Below, piece by piece: positions 57,722 to 64,000 of a stretch of DNA of 64,000 nt. The number at the start of each line of letters is the position of its first letter. Positions within the stretch are counted from its first letter, which is position 1. The notes under the pieces were generated by a model. It was not told where the DNA came from, ran no database searches, and was given only the letters and a program-made list of their open reading frames with translations. A program made the position numbers and the translations under genes. Origin of the DNA: JAIBJN01 sp963838795 (GTDB lineage Bacteria; Actinomycetota; Thermoleophilia; Gaiellales; Gaiellaceae); the NCBI GenBank assembly GCA_963838795.1, contig CAWISL010000001.1, forward strand, positions 1-64,000. Reading direction: 5' to 3'.

Positions 57722-59781
57722 GAGGTGACGATCGCGCCCTCTTCGCGCGCAGGCGTCGCGGGAAGGTCGGTCTCCAGGTCGGAGGGAGGGAGGTCGAGGA
57801 TGCAGAGGTCACCCCTGCCGGCGCCAACGATCGTGTTCACGTCGTCGAGCGTCGTCAGGTGACCGCCGACGAGGGTCGGCACGCCCGCCTCGCTCCGGAC
57901 ACGGTCGCTGAGCGCGGTCAGGAACCCGCGGCGGTACTCGGGACGGCCCTCGGCGACCGTCTGCCCCGCGACCGTGTGCACGAGGTCGCAGCCGTGCTCG
58001 ACGAAAGCGCGGGCGATCGCCACGCCGTCCTCCACGGAAACGCCGCCGCGGGCCCAGTCGGTGATGGACAGGCGGACGGCCAGCACTCCGTCCCACGCCT
58101 GGCGCACGGTATCGAGCACCTCGAGGGGGAAGCGCAGGCGGGCCTCGCCGTACGCGTCGGCGCGGCGGTTGGTGAGCGGCGAGAGGAAGCTGGCGAGCAG
58201 GTAGCCGTGGGCGTAGTCGAGCTCGAGGATGTCCACGCCGAGCTCTGCGGCGCGCCTCGCCGCCGCGACGAAGTCCTCGCGGACCACGGACATGCCGGCC
58301 TCGTCCAGCTCTCGCGGGACGGCGCCGAACGGCCCGTAGGGAAGCGGGGAGGCAGACACGAGCTCCCAGCCGTCCCGCAGCGGGACGTCGATGCCGACCG
58401 ACCGCGGGCGGCACGCTCCCCGCCGTCCTGCGTGGCCGAGCTGGAGCGCGATCGGCCGAACACTGGGCGTCCAGTCGAGGATGGTCGGCGTCTCGGGCGT
58501 GATCCGGCCCTCCGGGGAGACGGCGACGAAGCCGCTCAGAACGAGCCCCGCCCCGGCCGGGGGCGCGTCCGACCTGACGACCGCCCGGTTCTCGAGCCTG
58601 AGATCGCCGAGCTCGAGGGGCGCGAACATGGGCGGCGGAGCCACCGTGGCGGCGGTGCCGGTGAACCAGGCATCGAGCACGCGGGTGAACGTAGGGTCGC
58701 GAACGGCGAGGCCAGCGTGGCTGATGCGCCCGCTCCGCGTGAGCAGGTTGAAGGCGAACTGGATCGGCTCGAGATCCCGGTAGCTCGAGACGCGGGCGAA
58801 GTACGCGGCGCTCTCGCTCGCAGCCCGCTGCGTCCGCTCGACGACGGGCTGGCGCTCGAGCTCGTAGTCGACGAGCGCGGCCTCGACGTCCCACGCGCGG
58901 CGTTCGAGCGCGTCCCTGAGCGCGATCGCGTCCTCCATGGCGAGCTTCGTCCCCGAGCCGATCGAGAAGTGCGCGGTGTGGGCGGCGTCGCCCAGCAGCA
59001 CCGTTCGGCCGTGGTGCCAGACCCTGTTCACGACCTTCGGGAAGTCGAGCCAGAGCGAGCGGTTCGTGAGGAGCTCGTGGCCCTCGAGGTCGCGGGCGAA
59101 GAGCCGCTCGCAGAAGGCGAGGCTCTCCTCCTCGCCTAGCTCGTCGAGGCCGGCGCGACGCCACGTCGGCTCCGGGCACTCCACGATGAACGTGCTCATG
59201 CGCTCGTCGAACGGGTACGCGTGCACCTGGAAGAGCCCGTGCTCGGTGTCGCGGAAGATGAAGGTGAAGGCGTCGAAGACGAGGTCGGTTCCGAACCAGG
59301 CGTACTTGCAGCCCTCGGGCTGGACCGAGGTACCGAGCTCGCGCTCGTGCGAACCCCTCCAGGCGGAGTTGACGCCGTCCGCGGCGACGATCAGGTCGGC
59401 CCCGGCCGGAAGCTCGCCGACCTCCTGGTTGAACGTCAGGTCCACCCCCAGCGAGAAGCAGCGTCGTTGGAGGATCTCCAGCAGCCGCTTGCGCGCGATC
59501 GCCGAGAAGGAGTGTCCTTGCGACCTGAGGACGCGTCCGCGATAGCGGATGTCCACCCGGTCCCAGCGGGCGAACGTGTCCGTGATCGCCAGGTACGTCT
59601 CCTGATCGGCGTCGCGGAGGGCGCCGAGCGTCTCTTCGCTGAAGACGACGCCCCAGCCGAAGGTCGCATCGGGAGGGTTCCGCTCGACGACGTCGACCTC
59701 GATCCCGCGGTCGGCCTTCTTGAGCAGGATCGCGAGATAGAGGCCGGCCGGGCCGCCGCCGACGATCGAGACCTTCATCAC
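57718..59781 (-). CDS. 2-Aminobenzoyl-CoA monooxygenase/reductase-type flavoprotein fusion
   Basis: 687 residues. N-terminal FAD hydroxylase (1-380): VSIVGGGPAGLYLAILLKK, VVAADGVNS-like LIVAADGVNSAW, and LLGDAAHTAHFSIGSGTKLAMEDAIAL. C-terminal old-yellow-enzyme domain (about 390-687): MFAPLELGDLRLENRAVV, ALQLGHAGRRGACR, DILELDYAHGYLLASFLSPLTNRRADAYG and LRFPLEVLDTVR. This fusion is that of 2-aminobenzoyl-CoA monooxygenase/reductase and salicylyl-CoA 5-hydroxylase relatives. The first hydroxylates and reduces the anthraniloyl-CoA ring, and kynureninase plus the CoA ligase support that assignment. The ATG start overlaps the LLM gene by 4 bp. Confidence 0.92.
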   Translation of the reverse strand: MMKVSIVGGGPAGLYLAILLKKADRGIEVDVVERNPPDATFGWGVVFSEETLGALRDADQETYLAITDTFARWDRVDIRYRGRVLRSQGHSFSAIARKRLLEILQRRCFSLGVDLTFNQEVGELPAGADLIVAADGVNSAWRGSHERELGTSVQPEGCKYAWFGTDLVFDAFTFIFRDTEHGLFQVHAYPFDERMSTFIVECPEPTWRRAGLDELGEEESLAFCERLFARDLEGHELLTNRSLWLDFPKVVNRVWHHGRTVLLGDAAHTAHFSIGSGTKLAMEDAIALRDALERRAWDVEAALVDYELERQPVVERTQRAASESAAYFARVSSYRDLEPIQFAFNLLTRSGRISHAGLAVRDPTFTRVLDAWFTGTAATVAPPPMFAPLELGDLRLENRAVVRSDAPPAGAGLVLSGFVAVSPEGRITPETPTILDWTPSVRPIALQLGHAGRRGACRPRSVGIDVPLRDGWELVSASPLPYGPFGAVPRELDEAGMSVVREDFVAAARRAAELGVDILELDYAHGYLLASFLSPLTNRRADAYGEARLRFPLEVLDTVRQAWDGVLAVRLSITDWARGGVSVEDGVAIARAFVEHGCDLVHTVAGQTVAEGRPEYRRGFLTALSDRVRSEAGVPTLVGGHLTTLDDVNTIVGAGRGDLCILDLPPSDLETDLPATPAREEGAIVTS

Positions 59782-60605
59782 GACAGCGCCTCGGTCAGGC
59801 GGTCGAGCTCGTCGGCGTCCCCTACCGTCGGCAGGAGGACGAGCTCGTCACAGCCCGCCTCCTCGTAGCCGCGCACGAAGTCCTTGATCGCCCGGGCGCT
59901 CGTCAGATTGGCGGCGACGATCCGCTCGGCGAAGGGGCCGGTGAACGCGTAGTAGTCGCGGAGGTAGGCGTTGCCGCGCTCGACGTCGCTAAGGGAGAAG
60001 TAGCCCTGGCCCCAGAGGCGGGGACGGCCGGGGCGCCCAAGATCGCGCCAGGCCGCCTCGGCACGGGCGGCTGCGCTCGCGAAGGCCCGGGGCGGGCCGC
60101 CGCCGTGGGCATAGCCGTCGGCGTAGCGCGCCATCCGGGCAAGAGCGAGGCCGCTGGCGCCGCCGACGAGCAGCTCGATCCCTTCCCGCGACGGGCCGAC
60201 GAGATCGTCGTCGACGCCGCCGCGGAGGTACGCGAGCTGCTCCGAGAAGCGCTGCCCGCGCCCGCGGTGCTCGACGCCCGCAATCTCGTAGTCCTCGATC
60301 CGAGCGCCGATCGCAAGGCCGAGGGTCAGCCGCCCCCCGGAGAGCGCGTGCACCGAGGCAGCCTGCTTCGCCAGGAGGGCGGTCGCGCGGAGCGGGGCGA
60401 TGGCGATCATCGTCGCGAGCCGCACCTGGGTGGTCACGGCCGCCGCGGCGGCCAGGGTCGCCAAGGGCTCGAGGCTGTCGTATGCCACGCGGTCGAGGAC
60501 GGCCACGCTCGAGTAGAGCCCGGCATCGGCGCGCCGCGCCCACTCGAGCACGAGCGCGCCCTCCGTGCCCGGCGTCGTGTTGGGGAGCCCGACGCCGACG
60601 TTCAT
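59778..60605 (-). CDS. Luciferase-like (LLM class) flavin/F420-dependent oxidoreductase
   Basis: 275 residues of TIM-barrel LLM type: MNVGVGLPNTTPGTEGALVLEWARRADAGLYSSVAVLDRVAYDSLEPLATLAAAAAVTTQVRLATMI, then AKQAASVHALSGGRLTLGLAIG and IELLVGGASGLALARMARYADGYAHGG. It is the first gene of the catabolic operon, reading from the divergent promoter. Whether it uses FMN or F420 is not decidable here. A redox step on a ring intermediate is possible. Confidence 0.85.
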   Translation of the reverse strand: MNVGVGLPNTTPGTEGALVLEWARRADAGLYSSVAVLDRVAYDSLEPLATLAAAAAVTTQVRLATMIAIAPLRATALLAKQAASVHALSGGRLTLGLAIGARIEDYEIAGVEHRGRGQRFSEQLAYLRGGVDDDLVGPSREGIELLVGGASGLALARMARYADGYAHGGGPPRAFASAAARAEAAWRDLGRPGRPRLWGQGYFSLSDVERGNAYLRDYYAFTGPFAERIVAANLTSARAIKDFVRGYEEAGCDELVLLPTVGDADELDRLTEALS

Positions 60606-60641
60606 GCGTTCGTCCGAGTCTGCGTGCAGGAAGGTTTACAC

Positions 60642-60662
60642 TTGACCGAGGTGATGTGTCAA
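60642..60662. promoter_or_regulatory. Palindrome TTGAC-N11-GTCAA in the divergent promoter region
   Basis: Lies between the LLM-headed catabolic operon (start 60605) and the PaaI-PaaX genes (start 60683), and would overlap core promoter elements. It is the best candidate for the PaaX operator. Confidence 0.5.
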
Positions 60663-60682
60663 CCAAATCGTGGCGCAGGCCT

Positions 60683-61096
60683 GTGAGCGACGCAGGCGAC
60701 CCGCCCGCGCGGCTCCTCGAGCTCTCGTCGTTCGACCGCCACTACGGGCTCGAGCTGATCGAGTGCAGTGACGAGCTCGTGCGGGGGCGCGTGCAGGTCG
60801 AAGATCACCTCAAGCAGCCGCTCGGGCTCGTGCACGGCGGCGTCCATGCTGCGATCGCGGAGGGGCTCGCCTCGCTCGGCACCAACCACGGAGTTGCCGC
60901 CGAGGGCAAGGTCGGCCTCGGCATGTCCAACGAGTCGTCCTTCCTGCGCCCGGTGGGGAGCGGGACGATCCACGCCGCGGCGCGCAGGCGTCACCGCGGC
61001 CGAACCACGTGGGTGTGGGACGTGGAGCTCACCGACGACGAGGGCCGGGTCTGCGCCCTCAGCAGGGTGACCGTCGCGGTCCGCCCGGGCCCGTGA
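60683..61096 (+). CDS. PaaI-type hotdog thioesterase
   Basis: 137 residues from GTG 60683. The hotdog fold shows FDRHYGLELIECSDELVRGRVQVEDHLKQPLGLVHGGVHAAIAEGLASLGTNHGV, with the HGG-x8-E catalytic pattern, and ESSFLRPVGSGTIHAAARRRHRGRTTWVWDVELTDDEGRVCALSRVTVAV. Such enzymes release CoA from stalled aromatic acyl-CoA esters, here probably aminobenzoyl-CoA derivatives. Stop overlaps the PaaX-like gene by 4 bp. Confidence 0.92.
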   Translation: MSDAGDPPARLLELSSFDRHYGLELIECSDELVRGRVQVEDHLKQPLGLVHGGVHAAIAEGLASLGTNHGVAAEGKVGLGMSNESSFLRPVGSGTIHAAARRRHRGRTTWVWDVELTDDEGRVCALSRVTVAVRPGP

Positions 61097-61962
61097 GCGC
61101 GGATCCCACGGCCACGCTCGTCGAGCGGCGGCCGCAGAGCCTCGTGATCACGCTGCTCGGCGCCTACGTCTACCCCGGCGACCGCTCGGTCTGGTCCGGC
61201 GGGCTCGTGCGGCTCCTGAGCGAGCTCGGCTTCTCCGCCGGCGCGGCCCGGATCGCCCTGGCGCGGCTGACGCGCCGCGACCTCCTTGCCCGTGTGCGGG
61301 ACGGGCGGCTGGTGCACTATCGGCTCACCCCTCGGGCCACCGCCCTGCTCGACGAGGGTGACCGGCGGATCTTCTCCCTCGGCCGCGACGAGCGCCCCGC
61401 CGACGAGTGGACGATTCTCTGGCATGCGGTGCCCGACGATCGCCGCCTCGAGCGAGGCCGGCTCGCCCGGCGGCTCCGCTTCCTCGGCTTCGGCTCCATC
61501 CAGGACGGCGTCTGGGTCTCACCGCACGATCGCGAGCGGGAGCTGGTGGCCCTGCTCGACGAGCTGCGCCTCCTCGGCCATGCGACCGTTCTCGTGGGGC
61601 GGGCCGCCGGCCTCACCGATCTCGAGGCGCTCGTCTCTCGCGCGTGGGACGCGAACGAGCTGACGAGACGCTACCGGGCGTTCGAGCTCGCCTTCGCGCG
61701 CCACGCGCAGGCAGGTCATCACCACGACGAGCGCGAGGCCTTCCTCGTCCGAACGCGGCTCGTGCACGCGTTTCGGGAGTTCCCCGCCCTCGACCCGGGA
61801 TTGCCGGATGAGCTCGTTCCCACGAACGGCCGGCGCGCCAGGGCGGTCGCGCTCTTCCACGACCTCTACGACTCACTGGCCGAGCCGGCCCAGCGTCACT
61901 TCGACCAGGCGACCGCTCGGCCCTCGCCGGCGCGCGGGCGTCGATCCGCGACCGCCGCTTAG
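61093..61962 (+). CDS. PaaX-family transcriptional repressor
   Basis: 289 residues from GTG 61093 (GTGA overlap). PaaX layout: RRPQSLVITLLGAYVYPGDRSVWSGGLVRLLSELGFSAGAARIALARLTRRDLLARVRDGRLVHYRLTP is the winged HTH, WTILWHAVPDDRRLERGRLARRLRFLGFGSIQDGVWVSPHDR is the middle domain, and LVHAFREFPALDPGLPDELVP ends the family core. PaaX senses an aryl-CoA (phenylacetyl-CoA in the founding case). Here, facing the operon, it likely senses an anthraniloyl-CoA-type inducer. Confidence 0.92.
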   Translation: MSADPTATLVERRPQSLVITLLGAYVYPGDRSVWSGGLVRLLSELGFSAGAARIALARLTRRDLLARVRDGRLVHYRLTPRATALLDEGDRRIFSLGRDERPADEWTILWHAVPDDRRLERGRLARRLRFLGFGSIQDGVWVSPHDRERELVALLDELRLLGHATVLVGRAAGLTDLEALVSRAWDANELTRRYRAFELAFARHAQAGHHHDEREAFLVRTRLVHAFREFPALDPGLPDELVPTNGRRARAVALFHDLYDSLAEPAQRHFDQATARPSPARGRRSATAA

Positions 61963-62444
61963 GCCCGGCCGGAGCAGTCGAGGTCCCCGTCGCCGGCCGC
62001 CGGGAGCCGGGACAGGAGGGCGGAGAGCGTGGCGAGCTCCTCGTCGGTGTAGCGCCCGACGAAAAGCGCCTCGATGCCGGCGACATGTGTCCGCGAGGCT
62101 TGACGGAGCCTCTCGGACCCGGCCGCGGTGAGCTGCGCGTAGGCGACGCGGCGGTCGGAGTCGCACAGGACGCGCTCGACGAGGCCGGCGCGCTCGAGCC
62201 CCTCGAGCAGACGCGTGATTCCGGAGGCGGTCAGGAGGACCGAATCCGCGAGGTCGACCCGTCGCATTCGCCTCTCCGGCGCGCGTGAGAGGTGGAGCAG
62301 GACCTCGTAGTCGTTGATCGTGAGGCCGTGCTCCGCGACGAGCTCGGCGGAAAGCTCGCGGGTCAGCGCGGCGTGTGCCCGCAGAAACCGGATCCAGGCG
62401 TCGAGCCTGGAGGTGTCCGGGAGTGACTGTGCGCCAACCGTCAT
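61959..62444 (-). CDS. MarR-family transcriptional regulator 1
   Basis: 161 residues. Winged HTH: AALTRELSAELVAEHGLTINDYEVLLHLSRAPERRMRRVDLADSVLLTASGITRLLEGLERAGLVERVLCDSDRRVAYAQLTAAGSERL, a textbook MarR sequence. The C-terminal end converges on the PaaX-like gene with a 4-bp overlap. Its start overlaps the stop of a second MarR gene, so the pair is cotranscribed. Confidence 0.93.
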   Translation of the reverse strand: MTVGAQSLPDTSRLDAWIRFLRAHAALTRELSAELVAEHGLTINDYEVLLHLSRAPERRMRRVDLADSVLLTASGITRLLEGLERAGLVERVLCDSDRRVAYAQLTAAGSERLRQASRTHVAGIEALFVGRYTDEELATLSALLSRLPAAGDGDLDCSGRA

Positions 62445-62896
62445 GGACTGACTGTAGTCGTCTCGTCAGCAAGCGCGTGCCGGAGAATGTCGCGGAGCGC
62501 GCGCTGGTCGGCTGCCGGCAGCGCGGCGATGGCGGCCGGCGGCTCGCTCAGGAGCTCGATCACCCGCGCTCGGGCCACTGCGCCCTCCGGCGTGAGAACC
62601 AGCGTCTTCACGCGCCGATCCCCAGCCCCCTGGGTGCGCTCGACGAGGCCCCGCGACTCCAGCCGGTCGACGATCCCCGTGACGTTCGAAGCGTGACAGT
62701 ACAGCGCCTCCGCGAGGGCGCTCATGGCCAGCGGCAGATCCGGGTCGAGCCGTCGCAGGGCGTGGGCCTGGACCGGCGTCAGGTCCAGCTCGGCGAGCCG
62801 GGCGCTCAGGACTCCGTGCTTTGCCTTGGCCACCCGGAAGAGCAGCTCCCAGGCCTCGCGGGCGACGTCGGTCGCCGGTTCGGTAGCGACTGCCAC
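62441..62896 (-). CDS. MarR-family transcriptional regulator 2
   Basis: 151 residues: AWELLFRVAKAKHGVLSARLAELDLTPVQAHALRRLDPDLPLAMSALAEALYCHASNVTGIVDRLESRGLVERTQGAGDRRVKTLVLTPEG is a clear MarR winged helix. It is divergent from the DrrA-type exporter gene with 65 bp between starts, and is probably its repressor through the site overlapping the exporter promoter. Confidence 0.93.
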   Translation of the reverse strand: MAVATEPATDVAREAWELLFRVAKAKHGVLSARLAELDLTPVQAHALRRLDPDLPLAMSALAEALYCHASNVTGIVDRLESRGLVERTQGAGDRRVKTLVLTPEGAVARARVIELLSEPPAAIAALPAADQRALRDILRHALADETTTVSP

Positions 62897-62926
62897 GGTT
62901 CGGATGATACTTGACTGGGTGGATGC

Positions 62927-62954
62927 TTGACAAGCTCAAGTTTCTCGCTAGCCT
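62927..62954 (+). promoter_or_regulatory. Promoter of the ABC exporter with overlapping palindrome, leaderless
   Basis: TTGACA (62927-62932), 16-bp spacer, TAGCCT (62949-62954), 7 nt to the ATG at 62962. A CTTGA-N5-TCAAG palindrome covers the -35, fitting MarR repression; CTTGAC also occurs upstream at 62910. Confidence 0.55.
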
Positions 62955-62961
62955 GGCCTCC

Positions 62962-63957
62962 ATGCGCGACGAGCATGGAATCCAGGCCGAGGGCCTGGCG
63001 CGGGAGTTCAAGGGAGGGATCCGGGCTGTCGACGGGATCGAGCTCGCCGTGGGCCCGGGCGAGATCTACGGCTTCCTCGGCCCGAACGGGGCCGGCAAGT
63101 CCACGACGGTGCACATGCTCACGACGCTGCTGCCGCCGACGGACGGCACCGCGCGCGTGGCCGGCTTCGACGTGGTCCGCGAAGGAGCGCAGGTGCGCGC
63201 CGCGATCGGCGCGGCGCTGCAGGAAGCCGCGCTCGACCCGCTTCTCAGCGGCCGCGAGCACCTGCGCCTGCAGACGGCGCTCCACGGCATGCCCAGGGCC
63301 GAGCGGCGGCAGCGGAGCGAGGCTCTGCTCGAGCGCGTCGGGCTGACCGAGGCCGCCGACCGCAAGGTGAAGACGTACTCGGGCGGGATGAAGCGGCGTC
63401 TCGACCTCGCGCTCGCGCTCGTCCACGAGCCGAGGATCCTCTTCCTCGACGAGCCGACGACCGGCCTCGACCCGCAGAGCCGGAACGCCCTCTGGTCGGA
63501 GGTCGCGCGCCTCGCGCGCGAGGACGGCGTCACGGTCTTCCTGACCACCCAGTACCTGGAGGAGGCCGATGTCCTGGCAGACCGCGTCGGGATCATCGAC
63601 CACGGCCGCATCGTCGCCTCCGGCACCCCGGAGGTGCTCAAGGCGGAGATCGGCCGGCCGAGTGTCGAGGCGATCCCCGCGGACCCCGCCGAGCTGACCG
63701 CGGTCGCGCGGACGCTCCGGCGCTTCGGCGCCCCGGTTCCCGGCTCGCCGAAGGGCGCGTCGGTCCGCCTCGATAGCGGCGAGGAGGCCCTTGCCGACGT
63801 CGTCCGGGCTCTCGACGCCGAAGGCCTCCACCTTCAGCACCTGCAGCTGCACGCCCCGACGCTCGACGACGTCTTCCTTGCGAAGACCGGGCGCTCGCTC
63901 GAGGGCGCCGGCGACGAGCCCGAGCCCGAGCCGGAGCCGGCACCCGCCGCGGCATGA
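62962..63957 (+). CDS. DrrA-type ABC exporter ATP-binding protein
   Basis: 331 residues from ATG 62962, chosen by the promoter 7 nt upstream. Walker A GPNGAGKST (40-48), Q-loop in AALQEAALDPLLSGREHL, signature YSGGMKRRLDLALAL, Walker B ILFLDEPTTGLDP, H-loop-like TTQYLEEAD (Gln-Tyr where His is usual is typical of DrrA). The C-terminal extension ends in a Glu/Pro repeat. DrrA proteins drive drug or lipid export with an ABC-2 permease. The permease gene follows by ATGA overlap. Confidence 0.94.
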   Translation: MRDEHGIQAEGLAREFKGGIRAVDGIELAVGPGEIYGFLGPNGAGKSTTVHMLTTLLPPTDGTARVAGFDVVREGAQVRAAIGAALQEAALDPLLSGREHLRLQTALHGMPRAERRQRSEALLERVGLTEAADRKVKTYSGGMKRRLDLALALVHEPRILFLDEPTTGLDPQSRNALWSEVARLAREDGVTVFLTTQYLEEADVLADRVGIIDHGRIVASGTPEVLKAEIGRPSVEAIPADPAELTAVARTLRRFGAPVPGSPKGASVRLDSGEEALADVVRALDAEGLHLQHLQLHAPTLDDVFLAKTGRSLEGAGDEPEPEPEPAPAAA

Positions 63958-64000
63958 GCCGCGGCCCGCTCCTCCTCCAGGTCGGGTACCTCGCCCGCCG
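63954..64000 (+). CDS. ABC-2 permease, 5' end only
   Basis: ATG overlaps the stop of the ATP-binding gene by 4 bp; the visible codons read MSRGPLLLQVGYLAR before the window ends. Assignment as the DrrB-like membrane partner rests on position. Confidence 0.6.
   Translation, partial: MSRGPLLLQVGYLAR

Noticed and set aside
60482..60682. N-terminal extension of the PaaI thioesterase
   Set aside because: The upstream frame lies within the LLM gene and promoter region and is Arg-rich; the hotdog domain begins at GTG 60683.

Overview
The window is very GC-rich, almost fully coding DNA from a chromosome-like contig. The gene families suggest an actinobacterium, probably of the deep-branching class Thermoleophilia (Gaiellales/Solirubrobacterales). 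Pointers are a 180-kDa NAD-glutamate dehydrogenase, a class E-like sortase, an RpoD-like accessory sigma factor, PaaX/PadR/BTAD regulators, many GTGA/ATGA stop-start overlaps, and genes whose start codon sits 6-7 nt after a -10-like hexamer (leaderless style). The taxonomic placement is inference.

Layout. 1-8.4 kb: the end of a long coiled-coil protein, a Nudix-like protein, remains of an RTX gene, a type IB topoisomerase and the giant NAD-GDH. 8.4-12.5 kb: an operon of SGNH protein, response regulator, histidine kinase and an Asp-rich secreted repeat protein, followed by a second Asp-rich secreted protein. 12.5-18 kb: an envelope-glycan group (two glycosyltransferases, a polysaccharide deacetylase, two membrane proteins) and a DMT-type membrane protein. 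18-28 kb: a secreted lamin-tail protein, small regulators and enzymes (WYL, AraC, VOC, LysE, RibD-like reductase, cupin, BTAD regulator, methyltransferase), tRNA-Asp, then tRNA-Val, tRNA-Glu and tRNA-Lys.

28.5-41.3 kb is best read as a decaying integrative island in tRNA-Lys. A 22-nt copy of the tRNA 3' end (one mismatch) lies 12.8 kb downstream in the same orientation, about 700 bp after a C-terminal fragment of a tyrosine integrase. Similar tandem 12-nt repeats lie just inside both ends. The island carries an IPCT/DIPP-synthase-like fusion, an XRE regulator, a zinc-ribbon gene plus sigma factor, a RibD-like reductase, a frameshifted HNH gene, a sortase with a truncated LPxTG-type substrate, and several small or broken genes. 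A separate 1-kb segment before tRNA-Asp is flanked by a 25-bp duplication of that tRNA's 3' end.

41.4-49 kb: a PadR-controlled ABC transporter, a YdbS/YdbT PH-domain pair and a MASE1 histidine kinase. 49-61.9 kb holds the most coherent pathway. One tightly overlapping minus-strand operon encodes tryptophan 2,3-dioxygenase, kynureninase, a benzoate/2-aminobenzoate-CoA ligase, a 2-aminobenzoyl-CoA monooxygenase/reductase-type fusion, beta-oxidation enzymes, a RidA protein, a creatininase-family hydrolase, a luciferase-like oxidoreductase and TrpB2. It faces a PaaI thioesterase-PaaX regulator pair across a palindromic operator. The set predicts tryptophan to kynurenine to anthranilate to 2-aminobenzoyl-CoA to ring-dearomatised, beta-oxidisable CoA esters. 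No classical kynurenine formamidase is present, and the creatininase-family protein is the candidate for that step. 62-64 kb: two overlapping MarR genes diverge from a DrrA-type ABC exporter cut by the window edge.

Several genes inside and outside the island carry single-base frameshifts, some in or next to short homopolymers. Assembly error cannot be separated from real decay using this sequence alone.
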